The notes beneath the pieces are model-generated. The model had not been told where the DNA came from, ran no database searches, and saw only the letters and a program-made list of their open reading frames with translations. The position numbers and the translations under genes were made by a program. This document shows positions 1 through 9,319 of a DNA stretch of 64,000 nt, piece after piece (the first letter of the stretch is position 1; each line of letters opens with the position of its first letter). Origin of the DNA: Rhodobacteraceae bacterium F11138 (lineage in GTDB: Bacteria; Pseudomonadota; Alphaproteobacteria; Rhodobacterales; Rhodobacteraceae). Location of the stretch: positions 183,756 to 247,755 of the forward strand of contig JAEKDP010000007.1 in the NCBI GenBank assembly GCA_016521575.1, in the 5' to 3' direction.

Positions 1-866
1 ACATCATCCATGTCCGCCATGTCCCAGATGTCCAGCGCGGTGTCCAGCGCCGCCATCTGGATTGCCGGTGGCGTCCCCACCCGCATCCGTGCGACCCCGG
101 TGCCGGGACGATAGGTTTGTTCAAAGGCGAAGGGGCTGTCATGGCCCAGCCAGCCGGACAGGGCGGGCAGAGCGTTGCCCGCGTGGCGCGGCGCGACATA
201 GATGAAAGCCGGAGCGCCAGGGCCGCCGTTGAGGTATTTGTAGGTGCAGCCGGCCGCGAAATCGGCCCCGGCCCTGGCCAGATCCACCGGCACCGCGCCG
301 GCCGAATGGGCCAGATCCCAGACCGAGACAACACCGGCCGCATGGGCGCGGCGGGTCAGGTCAACCATGTCGTGCATTCGCCCGGTGCCGTAATCGACTT
401 CAGTCAGCATCAACACGGCGATCTCGTCGGTGATGTGATCGGCGACGTCTTCGGGGGCAACGACGCGCAGTTCGTGGCCCTTGTCCAGACTGCGCAGCAG
501 ACCTGCGGCCATGTACAGATCGGTCGGAAAGTTGCCGCTGTCGCTCAGCACCACGCGGCGTTCGGGGTTCAGGGCCAGCGCGGCGGCCAGCGCTTGGTAG
601 ACCTTGATCGACAGGGTGTCGCCCAGCACCACATGGCCCGGCTCGGCCCCGATCAGGCGGCCGATCCGGTCGCCCAGGGCCATGGGCTGCGCCATCCAGC
701 CGGCCTTGTTCCAGCCGGTGATCAGCATTTTGCCCCATTCGTCGCTGACCATGCCCGCAACCCGGTCCGGGGCCGATCTGGGCAGCGGCCCCAACGAGTT
801 GCCGTCCAGATAGAGCACCCCGGGTGGCAGGTCGAACATCGCTTTCGTGGCGGCGAAATCGGTCAT
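1..866 (-). CDS. kynU: Kynureninase, 3' end cut off by window edge
   Basis: Kynureninase is a PLP enzyme of tryptophan catabolism that cleaves kynurenine (or 3-hydroxykynurenine) to anthranilate (or 3-hydroxyanthranilate) and alanine. The visible 288 codons run from ATG at 866 (MTDFAATKAMFDLPPG) to the left edge of the window, so the C-terminus is missing. The family signature GCTYKYLNGGPGAP contains the predicted PLP lysine (K210), and the aspartate of the WDLAHSAGAVP segment is expected to contact the cofactor. A GGGGAG ribosome site lies 7 to 12 bases upstream of the start. The gene is divergent from the metallo-beta-lactamase-fold gene at 1044, and the 177-base gap holds the promoters of both. 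The family call is firm; partner kyn genes would lie to the left. Confidence 0.93.
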   Translation of the reverse strand, partial: MTDFAATKAMFDLPPGVLYLDGNSLGPLPRSAPDRVAGMVSDEWGKMLITGWNKAGWMAQPMALGDRIGRLIGAEPGHVVLGDTLSIKVYQALAAALALNPERRVVLSDSGNFPTDLYMAAGLLRSLDKGHELRVVAPEDVADHITDEIAVLMLTEVDYGTGRMHDMVDLTRRAHAAGVVSVWDLAHSAGAVPVDLARAGADFAAGCTYKYLNGGPGAPAFIYVAPRHAGNALPALSGWLGHDSPFAFEQTYRPGTGVARMRVGTPPAIQMAALDTALDIWDMADMDD

Positions 867-1002
867 GCGCGTCTCCCCATTATATTTTAAGCCTAAAGCA
901 CTTATTTGTGCATAACGACGCACCGGCGTTCTGTCCAGCCCATTGTGGCGCGCAGCCGGGGCCGGGGCGGCGGGCAGGGGATGGTCCCTGCTTTACATAC
1001 TC

Positions 1003-1027
1003 ATTCGTATCTGTGAATTTGTTCACA
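1003..1027. promoter_or_regulatory. Overlapping ATTC-N8-GAAT and TGTGA-N6-TCACA palindromes
   Basis: ATTC at 1003-1006 and GAAT at 1015-1018 are separated by exactly 8 bases. This spacing matches the motif reported for the sulfide/persulfide-responsive ArsR-family repressor SqrR of Rhodobacter (BigR in other bacteria). An overlapping perfect inverted repeat, TGTGAA-TTTG-TTCACA (1012-1027), also fits the CRP-type pattern TGTGA-N6-TCACA. Both end 17 bases before the ATG of the gene at 1044, where a repressor would block transcription. What is seen is the symmetry; the identity of the regulator is inference. Confidence 0.5.
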
Positions 1028-1043
1028 AGCGAAAGGAGTCCCC

Positions 1044-1991
1044 ATGAAGTATCTGTTCACAGCCCTGCTGGCGACCGTGGCCACGGCCGCATCCGCCAGC
1101 GAAGACATCGCCGACCAGTATCCGCAGTCCGAGCTGTACGCAAAACCGGTCGAGGTCATTCCGCATGTGTATTCCGCCATCGGCGCGACCGCACCGCCGA
1201 CCTATGAGAATTCAGGCCACAACAACAACCTGTCCTTCATCGTCACGGAGGCCGGGGTGATCGTGGTCAACGGCGGGGCATCGGTGCGCCTGGCGGCGGC
1301 GCTGCATGACGAAATCAAGGCGGTGACCGATCAGCCCGTGGTTCTGGTCATCAATGAGAACGGGCAGGGGCATGCCATGTTGGGCAATGCCTACTGGCGC
1401 GATCTGGGGGTCGATGTTCTGGCCCATGAGGACGCGGTGGCCGAGGTCAATGAAAACGGCGATTTCATCCTGCAGGGAATGCAGCGATACAACCGCGACA
1501 AGGCCGAGGGCACGCGGGTCGAGCCTGCGAACCTGACCTTTCAGGATGAATACGATGCCTCGATGGGCGGCGTCACCGTCAAGGTGCTGCATCTTGGTCC
1601 GGCGCATGATCCCGGCGATGCCCAGGTCTGGCTGCCCGACTGGAGCATGCTGATTGCCGGAGACATCGCATTTCACGAACGCATGTTGCCGATTTTTGAA
1701 GGCATATGCACGTCCTGCTGGCTGGACACCTGGGAAACCAAACTGGAGCCGCTGGCCCCGACCTATGTGATTCCCGGTCATGGTCATCCCACCAACCTGG
1801 CGCAGGTGCGGCGATATACCCGGGATTATCTGCTGGATCTGCGCGGCAAGATCGGCGCTCATATCGAAGAAGGCGGAGACCTCGCCAGCGCTTATTATGT
1901 GGATCAGTCGCAATGGTCCCATCTGGATACGTTCGAGGAACTGGCAACCAAGAACGCAGGGCGTGTGTTTGAAGAGATGGAGTGGGAATGA
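1044..1991 (+). CDS. Secreted metallo-beta-lactamase-fold hydrolase, SoxH-like, degenerate metal motif
   Basis: A 315-residue exported protein with a signal peptide (cleavage expected near ASA-S, residues 17-19) and a metallo-beta-lactamase fold. Late metal ligands are present: H188 (GPAHDPGD), D207 (IAGDIAFH) and H246/H248 (PGHGHP). The first motif, normally HxHxDH, reads NENGQGH (104-110), so only its last histidine remains. A CTSC pair (C222, C225) sits in the active-site half. Relatives include SoxH and quinoprotein-relay hydrolases, whose substrates are poorly known. The start is supported by AAAGGAG at 1032-1038. Whether it binds two metals, one, or none cannot be told from sequence; the operator upstream hints at a sulfur-related role. 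Confidence 0.75.
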   Translation: MKYLFTALLATVATAASASEDIADQYPQSELYAKPVEVIPHVYSAIGATAPPTYENSGHNNNLSFIVTEAGVIVVNGGASVRLAAALHDEIKAVTDQPVVLVINENGQGHAMLGNAYWRDLGVDVLAHEDAVAEVNENGDFILQGMQRYNRDKAEGTRVEPANLTFQDEYDASMGGVTVKVLHLGPAHDPGDAQVWLPDWSMLIAGDIAFHERMLPIFEGICTSCWLDTWETKLEPLAPTYVIPGHGHPTNLAQVRRYTRDYLLDLRGKIGAHIEEGGDLASAYYVDQSQWSHLDTFEELATKNAGRVFEEMEWE

Positions 1992-2049
1992 CGCGGATTT
2001 TTTGCACCGCAGCACGGCGCCGGTTGGCCGGGTTGGATCGGGTTGGGCC

Positions 2050-2499
2050 ATGAAAAAGCTGGATCTGCCCCCGGTCTGGTTGATCGGTTTTGCCGTGCTG
2101 GCCTGGGTGCAGGCGGATCAGCTGCGGCTGGGGCTCGGCTTTGGTGGCGGTGTGGTCGACCTGTTCGGCGGCTTGCTGGTGGGGGGCGGCATCATTCTGG
2201 TCGGGATGGCCGCGCTGGAATTTCGTCGGCACCGCACCACGATTGATCCGCGCAACACGCCTGTGGTCTTGATTACCTCGGGCCCCTATAAACGCAGTCG
2301 CAACCCGATCTACCTGGGCGATGCGCTGATTCTGACCGGCCTGATCCTGCGCTTTGACGCGGTGCTGTCCTTGCCGTTGGTGCCCATATTCATCTGGGTG
2401 ATGGAGCGGCGTTTCATTTTCCCGGAAGAGACCCGGCTGCGGCGACAGTTCCGACAGGAATTTCATCGCTACGAAACAAAAGTTCGCAGATGGGTGTAG
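2050..2499 (+). CDS. Isoprenylcysteine carboxyl methyltransferase-family membrane protein
   Basis: A 149-residue protein with about three or four membrane segments (roughly residues 8-27, 33-52 and 100-120). The motif GPYKRSRNPIYLG followed by a C-terminal EE...R..Y segment is typical of the ICMT/PEMT family of membrane SAM-dependent methyltransferases and their relatives. Bacterial members have mostly unknown substrates, so no reaction is assigned. It lies 58 bases after the metallo-beta-lactamase-fold gene in the same direction and could be co-transcribed. No strong ribosome site is visible before the ATG at 2050. The 123-base gap that follows, before pntA, contains a perfect GTTGCGCAAC palindrome (2499-2508). 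Confidence 0.75.
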   Translation: MKKLDLPPVWLIGFAVLAWVQADQLRLGLGFGGGVVDLFGGLLVGGGIILVGMAALEFRRHRTTIDPRNTPVVLITSGPYKRSRNPIYLGDALILTGLILRFDAVLSLPLVPIFIWVMERRFIFPEETRLRRQFRQEFHRYETKVRRWV

Positions 2500-2622
2500 T
2501 TGCGCAACACAATTGCGTTTTCGATCGGTCGCCCTGCTTGCGCATCAGCATGACGCAAGATAGGGAACAGCCGTATATCTGACCACATCGCGTCCGATTT
2601 GGGCGAACCAGGGGGATTTAGG

Positions 2623-4197
2623 TTGAAGATAGGAACACCCAAGGAAATTTTCGACGGCGAATGCCGTGTTGCGATGACGCCAGAAAGCGCGACCGCCTTG
2701 CAAAAGCTGGGTCATGAATGCGCGATTGAAACCGGGGCCGGGCTGAAGGCCGGCTTTTCGGACGCGGCCTATGAAGCGGCCGGTGTCGAAGTCGTCAAGA
2801 CCGCGGCTGCGCTTTACAAGGTTGCAGACATCGTTGCCAAGGTGCGACCGCCCAGCGAAACCGAAGTCAAGCGCCTGCGCAAGAGCCAGACCCTGATTTC
2901 GTTCTTCTATCCCGGCTCCAACGAGGCGCTGATGGCGCAGGCGGCGGACAAGGGGGCGACGGTGATCGCCATGGACATGGTGCCCCGCATATCGCGCGCC
3001 CAGAAGATGGATGCGCTGTCTTCGATGGCCAATATCGCGGGTTATCGCGCCGTGATCGAGGCGGGCAACAATTTTGGCCGTTTCTTCACCGGCCAGGTCA
3101 CCGCCGCGGGCAAGGTGCCGCCCGCCAAGGTTCTGGTCATCGGTGCCGGCGTGGCCGGGCTGGCGGCGATCGGAACCGCGACCAGCCTGGGCGCGATTAC
3201 CTATGCGTTCGATGTGCGCCCCGAAGTGGCGGAACAGATCGAAAGCATGGGGGCCGAATTCGTCTTTCTGGAATTCGACGACAGCGAACTGCCCGATGGT
3301 GCGGCAACCGGAGGCTATGCACCACCGTCCAGTCCCGAGTTCCAGGCCAAGCAGCTTGAAAAGTTCCGCGAGATCGCGCCGGATATCGACATTGTCATTT
3401 CCACCGCGCTGATCCCGAACCGCCCGGCACCCGTGCTGTGGACCAAGGATATGGTCGAGTCCATGAAGCCGGGCAGCGTCATTGTCGATCTGGCGGCTGA
3501 ACGCGGCGGCAATTGTGAACTGACCGTGATGGACGAAAAGATCGTGACCGAGAACGGCGTCACGATCATCGGCTACACCGATTTCCCGTCCCGCATGGCG
3601 GCGCAGTCATCGACGCTCTATGCGACCAACGTGCGCCATATGATGGCGGACCTGACGCCGGAAAAGGACGGCGCCATCAACCACGACATGGACGATGACG
3701 TGATCCGCGGCGCCACGGTGACCCACGACAATGCCGTCACCTTCCCACCGCCACCGCCCAAGGTGCAGGCGATTGCGGCCAAGCCCAAGGAAAAGCCCAA
3801 GGAACTGACGCCGGAAGAGCGCAAGGCGCAGGAAGTGGCCGAGTTCAAGGCGCAGACCAAACAGCAGGTGACCTTGCTTGCGGTGGGTGCGGCGGTGCTG
3901 TTGGGCGTGGGGCTGGTGGCCCCGGCCAGCTTCATGCAGCATTTCATCGTGTTCGTCTTGGCGGTCTTTGTCGGCTTCCAGGTGATCTGGAACGTGTCGC
4001 ATTCGCTGCACACACCTTTGATGGCGGTGACCAATGCGATCAGTTCGATTATCATCCTGGGCGCCTTGATGCAGATCGGGTCGGGCAGCTTCCTGGTGAT
4101 CCTGTTGGCGGCGCTGTCTATTTTCATGGCCGGAATCAACATCTTCGGCGGTTTCCTCGTCACGCGGCGCATGCTTGCCATGTTCCAGAAATCCTAA
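2623..4197 (+). CDS. pntA: NAD(P) transhydrogenase subunit alpha
   Basis: PntA with PntB forms the proton-translocating transhydrogenase of the inner membrane, which uses the proton gradient to reduce NADP+ with NADH. This 524-residue form is the fused type: a soluble NAD-binding domain (residues 1 to about 375, Rossmann GAGVAGLAA), a charged Pro/Lys/Glu linker (about 385-415), and a C-terminal domain with about four membrane helices. I choose TTG at 2623 because it gives the family-standard N-terminus [10 protein letters not shown] and lies 7 bases after a GGGGG ribosome site; an upstream TTG at 2599 would add eight atypical residues. pntB follows after 12 bases. Confidence 0.95.
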   Translation: MKIGTPKEIFDGECRVAMTPESATALQKLGHECAIETGAGLKAGFSDAAYEAAGVEVVKTAAALYKVADIVAKVRPPSETEVKRLRKSQTLISFFYPGSNEALMAQAADKGATVIAMDMVPRISRAQKMDALSSMANIAGYRAVIEAGNNFGRFFTGQVTAAGKVPPAKVLVIGAGVAGLAAIGTATSLGAITYAFDVRPEVAEQIESMGAEFVFLEFDDSELPDGAATGGYAPPSSPEFQAKQLEKFREIAPDIDIVISTALIPNRPAPVLWTKDMVESMKPGSVIVDLAAERGGNCELTVMDEKIVTENGVTIIGYTDFPSRMAAQSSTLYATNVRHMMADLTPEKDGAINHDMDDDVIRGATVTHDNAVTFPPPPPKVQAIAAKPKEKPKELTPEERKAQEVAEFKAQTKQQVTLLAVGAAVLLGVGLVAPASFMQHFIVFVLAVFVGFQVIWNVSHSLHTPLMAVTNAISSIIILGALMQIGSGSFLVILLAALSIFMAGINIFGGFLVTRRMLAMFQKS

Positions 4198-4209
4198 GGA
4201 GGCCGGGTC

Positions 4210-5643
4210 ATGGAATTCGGATTCACAACAGCGGCCTATGTGGTTGCGGCTGTTCTTTTCATCCTGTCGCTGGGCGGGCTTTCGGGACAGGAAAGCGCCA
4301 AGCGTGCGGTCTGGTATGGCATCGTGGGCATGGCTTTGGCCGTCGCCGCGACATTGATCGGCCCCGGATCGGGCCTGTGGCTGTTGTCGCTTCTTCTGAT
4401 CGCGGCCGGAGGCTCGATCGGCTATGTGGTGGCGCAGCGCGTGCAGATGACCGAGATGCCCCAGCTGGTCGCGGCCATGCACAGCCTTGTCGGTCTGGCG
4501 GCGGTGTTCGTCGGCTTCAACGCGCATTTCGAACTGGGCAATGTGCTGGCGATGGACGACACCGCCAGAGCGACGCTGGACGGCTTTGCCGCGCTGCTGG
4601 CCAAGAAGAACGCCGTCGAAATCAACATCCTGCGGGTTGAATTGTTTCTCGGCATCTTCATCGGTGCGATCACCTTTACCGGGTCGGTCATCGCCTATGG
4701 CAAGCTGGCCGGCAAGGTGACATCGGCTGCGACCAAGCTGCCCGGTGGTCATGCGCTGAACGCGGCTGCGGCTGCGTTGTCGCTGCTCTGCCTGATCTGG
4801 TATTTCAACACCGGCGGCTTTTTCCCGCTGCTGCTGATGACGCTGGCGGCGCTGTTCATCGGCTATCACCTGATCATGGGCATCGGCGGCGCCGACATGC
4901 CGGTGGTGGTATCGATGCTCAACAGCTATTCGGGCTGGGCGGCGGCTGCGATCGGGTTCAGCCTGGGCAACGATCTGTTGATCGTGGTCGGTGCGCTGGT
5001 CGGGTCGTCCGGTGCGATCCTGTCCTATATCATGTGCAAGGCGATGAACCGTCACTTTGTCAGCGTGATCCTCGGCGGTTTCGGGGGCGCTTCGGGACCC
5101 GCGATGGAAGTCGAGGGCGAGCAGGTCGCGATCGAAGCCGATGGCGTGGCGCAGGCCCTGAACGACGCCGACAGCGTCATCATCATCCCCGGCTACGGCA
5201 TGGCGGTGGCACAGGCGCAGCAATCGGTCAGCGAGCTGGTGCGCAAGCTGCGCGCGGCGGGCAAGAACGTGCGATTTGCGATCCACCCGGTTGCGGGACG
5301 GCTGCCGGGGCACATGAACGTGCTGCTGGCCGAAGCCAAGGTGCCGTATGACATCGTGATGGAAATGGACGAGATCAACGACGACTTCCCCGATACGGAC
5401 GTCGCCATCGTGATCGGGTCCAACGACATCGTGAACCCTGCGGCCCAGGAAGATCCCAACAGCCCGATTGCCGGTATGCCGGTTCTGGAATGCTGGAAAG
5501 CCAAGCAGGTGTTCGTGTCAAAGCGCGGGCAGGGCACGGGGTATTCGGGCATCGAAAACCCGCTGTTCTTCAAGGACAACACCCGCATGTTCTATGGCGA
5601 TGCCAAGGCGTCGCTGGACAAGCTGCTGCCGATGATCGACTGA
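4210..5643 (+). CDS. pntB: NAD(P) transhydrogenase subunit beta
   Basis: PntB supplies most of the membrane domain and the NADP-binding domain III of transhydrogenase. The 477 residues start with about nine transmembrane helices (1 to about 270). The soluble domain follows, with the NADP loop [13 protein letters not shown] and the conserved [36 protein letters not shown] and [18 protein letters not shown] segments. Length and motif order are standard. The start has AAGGAGG at 4196-4202, overlapping the pntA stop, so the pair is translated together. The operon ends at the hairpin at 5664-5700. Confidence 0.96.
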   Translation: MEFGFTTAAYVVAAVLFILSLGGLSGQESAKRAVWYGIVGMALAVAATLIGPGSGLWLLSLLLIAAGGSIGYVVAQRVQMTEMPQLVAAMHSLVGLAAVFVGFNAHFELGNVLAMDDTARATLDGFAALLAKKNAVEINILRVELFLGIFIGAITFTGSVIAYGKLAGKVTSAATKLPGGHALNAAAAALSLLCLIWYFNTGGFFPLLLMTLAALFIGYHLIMGIGGADMPVVVSMLNSYSGWAAAAIGFSLGNDLLIVVGALVGSSGAILSYIMCKAMNRHFVSVILGGFGGASGPAMEVEGEQVAIEADGVAQALNDADSVIIIPGYGMAVAQAQQSVSELVRKLRAAGKNVRFAIHPVAGRLPGHMNVLLAEAKVPYDIVMEMDEINDDFPDTDVAIVIGSNDIVNPAAQEDPNSPIAGMPVLECWKAKQVFVSKRGQGTGYSGIENPLFFKDNTRMFYGDAKASLDKLLPMID

Positions 5644-5663
5644 TCAATCGGTTCCCTGATTGC

Positions 5664-5700
5664 AAGACCCCGCCGGGAAACCGGCGGGGTCTTTGCGTTT
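5664..5700 (+). terminator. Rho-independent terminator of pntAB
   Basis: A GC-rich perfect hairpin with 13-bp arms (5664-5676 and 5681-5693) and a GAAA loop ends in CTTT, followed by GCGTTT. It begins 20 bases after the pntB stop codon. It is the clearest terminator in the window. Confidence 0.88.
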
Positions 5701-5761
5701 CGGGGCGGTGCAGTTCGGTATGCGATTGTATTCACTAACACATTGAATAGATTAAATAACT

Positions 5762-5789
5762 TTGACATTGTCGCAAATCACGCTATATC
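5762..5789 (+). promoter_or_regulatory. Sigma-70-type promoter of the DUF3422 gene
   Basis: A TTGACA -35 box (5762-5767) and a TATATC -10 box (5784-5789) are separated by 16 bases. The predicted transcript start lies just before the GAGGA ribosome site (5801) of the ATG at 5812. Seen in sequence; activity is inferred. Confidence 0.6.
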
Positions 5790-5811
5790 GGCGGCGAAAC
5801 GAGGACACCCG

Positions 5812-7101
5812 ATGCCGCCGATCCTGGACCACCCCTTGCGCTACCGGCTTGCAAACGAGCTGCACGCGCGCCCGTTCCCCGAGATGACCGCGTGCAGCAA
5901 GGTCGTTCATCTTGCCGTCAAACAGCCGAAAGAGGCCGTCAGCCGCGACCGCGCCGCCGATCTGGCGCATCTGACGGATTTGCTGGATCGGCACGGGGCA
6001 CCGCATCCGCAACCCGGGGCGACGCATTATTCCGGACGCATCGGACGCCATGTGCTGAAGTGGGAACAGCACACCGAGTTCGTGACCTATACCGCCTATA
6101 CCGCCTATACCGACGAGGCCGGGCGCCAGAGCTTTGATCCGGCCGCGTTCCAGGTCTTTCCCGAGGATTGGCTGGAGCAGGCCCCCGGCGAGCGGATTAC
6201 ATCCGCGATGCTGCATATTGCGCCGCGCCCGGATGCGGCGGTAATCGACGCCTCCCTGGCGGAATGGTTCGTGCCCGAAAGCCTGGCCGTTGCCGAGGTG
6301 CTGGACAAGACCACGGTGATCGGCGGCGATTTCCGTATCGATCCGGCGGGGCATCAGCGGTTTGCCGTCTTCGTGGACCCGACCCTGGATCCGCGCCGCA
6401 TCGGCCGCCTGGTGCAACATCTGTGCGAGATCGAGACCTACAAGGCGATGTCGATGCTGGGGTTCGCGCGGGTGCGGGCGTTGTCGGGGCAGCTTTCGGA
6501 TCTGGACAACCAGTTGACGGAACTGATGATCGAGATGACGGGCGGCGAGACTCCGGCAGGTGTCACCCTGCCGCAGTTGCTGTCGATCTCGGCCGAGCTG
6601 GAAACCATGGCGGCGCGAACCTCGTTCCGGTTCGGGGCTACGGGGGCCTATGAGGCAATCGTCAACCAACGCATTTCAGTGCTGCGCGAAACCCGGTTCA
6701 TGGGGCGGCAGACTTTTGGCGAATTCATGATGCGCCGGTATGAGCCCGCGATGCGGACGGTGAAATCCACCGAAACCCGGTTGCAGACCCTGGCCGATCG
6801 GGCGATCCGCGCCGGAGATTTGTTGCGGACACGGGTCGACGTGGAACGCAGTGCACAGAACCAGGCGTTGCTGGCCAGCATGGACCGCCGCGCCGACCTG
6901 GCCCTGCGTCTGCAACACACGGTTGAAGGTCTGTCGGTGGTCGCGATCAGTTACTATGCGGTCTCGCTGGCGGGCTATCTGCTCTACCCGCTGACCATGG
7001 CCACCGGGCTGAGCAAGGGCATGTTGACCGCGTTGGTCACTCTGCCGGTTGTAGCCCTGGTCTGGTTTGCGATCCGGCGGATCCGGCGAAAGATCGGTTG
7101 A
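5812..7101 (+). CDS. DUF3422 family membrane-anchored protein
   Basis: A 429-residue protein with the N-terminal signature HPLRYRLANELHARPFP, which marks the DUF3422 family common in alpha- and betaproteobacteria. Its function is not established. The body is largely helical and soluble. Two hydrophobic segments near the C-terminus (about residues 375-395 and 400-420) would anchor it in the membrane, and the chain ends in basic residues. The start at 5812 is chosen for its GAGGA ribosome site and for conservation of the MPPILDHPLRY start; the frame is open further upstream, through the promoter. It overlaps the convergent transporter gene by 65 bases at the 3' end. Confidence 0.88.
   Translation: MPPILDHPLRYRLANELHARPFPEMTACSKVVHLAVKQPKEAVSRDRAADLAHLTDLLDRHGAPHPQPGATHYSGRIGRHVLKWEQHTEFVTYTAYTAYTDEAGRQSFDPAAFQVFPEDWLEQAPGERITSAMLHIAPRPDAAVIDASLAEWFVPESLAVAEVLDKTTVIGGDFRIDPAGHQRFAVFVDPTLDPRRIGRLVQHLCEIETYKAMSMLGFARVRALSGQLSDLDNQLTELMIEMTGGETPAGVTLPQLLSISAELETMAARTSFRFGATGAYEAIVNQRISVLRETRFMGRQTFGEFMMRRYEPAMRTVKSTETRLQTLADRAIRAGDLLRTRVDVERSAQNQALLASMDRRADLALRLQHTVEGLSVVAISYYAVSLAGYLLYPLTMATGLSKGMLTALVTLPVVALVWFAIRRIRRKIG
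6086..6112 (+). repeat. Three perfect 9-bp tandem repeats inside the DUF3422 gene
   Basis: The unit CCTATACCG is repeated three times without mismatch and keeps the reading frame, giving the peptide YTAYTAYTD. It looks like an in-frame slippage expansion and need not have a function. Confidence 0.85.
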
Positions 7102-8110
7102 GCGCGGCCTGCGCGGCGATACCCCCTGCGGCGATTGCCACAATCGCCAGGATCGCCGCCAGGCTGAGGGTCGGAACTCCGGACAGGCCCGCGCCCACGG
7201 TGCAGCCTCCGGCCAGTACGCCGCCGACACCCATCAGCACCGCCCCCGCCATATAGCGTCCGGTCTGGCGCGGGCTGTCAAAGCTTTGCCATTGAAAGCT
7301 GCCGGACAGCAGGGATGAGATCAACGCGCCAGCCAGCACACCACCGACCAGCCCGGTTCCGAACCCGGCCGGGATCGAGGACGCGGCAATTCCAAAGAAC
7401 AGGGTTTCCGCCGAGGGCGACGTGAAAGACAGGCTTTCCATCGCGATCGGATCGAATTCATCCAGCAGAACATACCCCGTACCCACCCATGCGACAGGCA
7501 CAAGCAGGCCCAGCAATGCTGCCATCAGCAATGTGGCGGCGCCATTGCCGGACCGTGCGGCATAGATCAGCGCGGCAACCGCAATCAGGCCCGCCCAGAC
7601 CAGCGCGCCACCGGGCAGCGCGGACAGCGAAACGGTGTCGCCCAGGGGAACCGTCACCGATCCCAAAGCCACTCGGGCCGGGGCAAGAACTCCCTTGAGC
7701 GTGGCATGGGCCACGACAGCGAAGACCAGCAAGACCAGCAAGGCGCGCAGATTGCCCGAACCGCCCAGCACCGTCAGGCGCGAAACGCAGCCCCGCGTCA
7801 GTACCATGCCCGCGCCGAACATCAGCCCGCCCAGTGCGATGGCCAGCACAGGCAGATCGGCTGCCATGAAGCGGTGGGCATCAAACTCGATCCAACCGGC
7901 CGCAACTGCCGCCTGTGTGCCCAACACGGCCACCGCCAGCGCGGTCAGCCAGACACCCGCAGCGGCGCGGCGGTCGTCGCCCACCAGCGCGCGGCGGAAA
8001 CAGAACTTCGTCCGCTCGGCCAAAATGCCGAACAATCCACCCAGAGCGAGCGCGAACAAAACGCTGACCTCGCGCGCCGTGGTGTCTTCGAACCCGAATG
8101 TCTCGAACAT
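7037..8110 (-). CDS. YeeE/YedE family sulfur-compound transporter
   Basis: A 357-residue polytopic membrane protein of the YeeE/YedE family, whose characterised members include the thiosulfate permease TsuA and the PmpA/PmpB proteins. Family cysteines are visible in ERTKFCFRRAL, VLTRGCVSRLTVLGGSGN and LAGGCTVGAGLSG; these conserved cysteines are thought to pass sulfur species through the membrane. About nine or ten hydrophobic segments are present, and the single chain carries both family halves. I use ATG at 8110 (MFETFGFED) because the upstream extension to 8179 is unlike the family. The 222-base gap beyond it (8111-8332) holds its promoter and a short hairpin (8244-8262). The substrate, perhaps thiosulfate or a related species, is inference. 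Confidence 0.85.
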   Translation of the reverse strand: MFETFGFEDTTAREVSVLFALALGGLFGILAERTKFCFRRALVGDDRRAAAGVWLTALAVAVLGTQAAVAAGWIEFDAHRFMAADLPVLAIALGGLMFGAGMVLTRGCVSRLTVLGGSGNLRALLVLLVFAVVAHATLKGVLAPARVALGSVTVPLGDTVSLSALPGGALVWAGLIAVAALIYAARSGNGAATLLMAALLGLLVPVAWVGTGYVLLDEFDPIAMESLSFTSPSAETLFFGIAASSIPAGFGTGLVGGVLAGALISSLLSGSFQWQSFDSPRQTGRYMAGAVLMGVGGVLAGGCTVGAGLSGVPTLSLAAILAIVAIAAGGIAAQAALNRSFAGSAGSQTRPGLQPAE

Positions 8111-8332
8111 GATTGGCCCCCTGCGATACCGAACCCTGAAATCGGAATATTTCTCAAATTGCCCGGGACAGGCGGGCATTCAAGGGCAGCAGGGGCCAGC
8201 ACCCGGGGGCGGCAAAGAATGATGGTTTGGTATGCGGGCCGGGTGCGGGAAAAATTCCCGCAGGCCATTGCGCAGACGGATCAAACATCTGTCCGTATCG
8301 CCCCAAGGCGGCCCGGAATTCTTATTTGCGGA

Positions 8333-9319
8333 TCACCGCCCCCGGATGCGCGGATCCAGAGCATCCCGAAGCCCGTCGCCCAGATAATTCACGCTGAGCA
8401 CGGTCAGTGAGATCGCGACACCGGGCCAGATCACCCGCTCGGGGTATTGCTGCAGATAATCGGTGCCATCAAACAGCAATCGTCCCCAGGTCGGAAAGTC
8501 CGGCGGAAAGCCCAGGCCCAGAAATGACAAGGCGCTTTCCGTTATGATCGCATTGGCGATGCCCAGGGTGGCCGAGACCATGATGGGGCTTAAGACGTTG
8601 GGCAGGATATGCCGGGTGATCATCTTGCTGTTGGTGGTGCCGATGCTGCGGGCAGCCAGAACGAATTCGCGTTCTTTCAGCGCCAGAACATCGCCGCGCA
8701 CGATACGGGCGGTCGGCATCCAGCTGGTAATGCCGATGGCGCAGACGATCAGGATGAAAATGCCCTGTTCCGGACCAAAGGCGGCGTTAAGCGGTTCACG
8801 GAACAACAGCATCATGACCAGCAATAGTGGCAGCAGGGGCAGGGCCAGGAACAGATCGGTCATGCGCATCAGCAGCCCGTCCATCCGCCGGAAGAACCCG
8901 GCAACCACGCCGACAAAGGACCCCAGAAACAGCGCCAGGGCCATTGCCGCGATGCCCACGGAAACCGAGGTCTGCCCACCGGCCATCATCCGGGCCATGA
9001 TGTCGCGCCCCAGTTGGTCGGTGCCGAACGGATGCGTCAGGCTGGGCCCCTGGTTGCGGGCACGGATGTCGATATGGGTGGGGTCGATGGACCAGAACAG
9101 CGGCCCCAGGAAAACGCCTGCGACGATCAGAATGAAGATGATCCCGCCGCACAGCGCGCCCTTGTGCGATTTGAACTGATCCCAGACATCCAGCCATTGG
9201 CTGCGCGGCGGCCTATCGGGTTGCGCATCGCCGCCCAGCGGGGTGGTGTGATCATGCGCGACAATGGCCGCCACGGTGTCTATCGGATCTTTCACGGGAT
9301 CGTGGCGCGGCTCAGTCAT
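8333..9319 (-). CDS. Peptide-type ABC transporter permease, DppC/OppC family
   Basis: Inner-membrane permease of a dipeptide/oligopeptide-class ABC importer. It has 328 residues: a long N-terminal cytoplasmic tail (about 50 residues), an OppC-N segment, then about six helices. The EAA-type coupling loop AARSIGTTNSKMITRHILPN and the C-terminal LGDGLRDALDPRIRGR are hallmark DppC features. ATG at 9319 (MTEPRHD) overlaps the stop of the upstream permease gene by 8 bases, so the two are translationally coupled and encode the two halves of one channel. An in-frame start at 9346 is less likely because it lies deep inside the neighbour. Confidence 0.93.
   Translation of the reverse strand: MTEPRHDPVKDPIDTVAAIVAHDHTTPLGGDAQPDRPPRSQWLDVWDQFKSHKGALCGGIIFILIVAGVFLGPLFWSIDPTHIDIRARNQGPSLTHPFGTDQLGRDIMARMMAGGQTSVSVGIAAMALALFLGSFVGVVAGFFRRMDGLLMRMTDLFLALPLLPLLLVMMLLFREPLNAAFGPEQGIFILIVCAIGITSWMPTARIVRGDVLALKEREFVLAARSIGTTNSKMITRHILPNVLSPIMVSATLGIANAIITESALSFLGLGFPPDFPTWGRLLFDGTDYLQQYPERVIWPGVAISLTVLSVNYLGDGLRDALDPRIRGR

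Noticed and set aside
864..884. Perfect TATAAT on the minus strand (879-884) upstream of kynU
   Set aside because: It is only 13 bases from the start codon, so its transcript would lack the GGGGAG ribosome site; no -35 partner is visible.
6086..6112. Tandem repeats considered as a CRISPR or regulatory array
   Set aside because: Only three 9-base units without spacers, in frame inside a gene.
8244..8262. TGCGGGA hairpin considered as a terminator of the permease operon
   Set aside because: The T-run lies in the loop rather than after the stem on the relevant strand.
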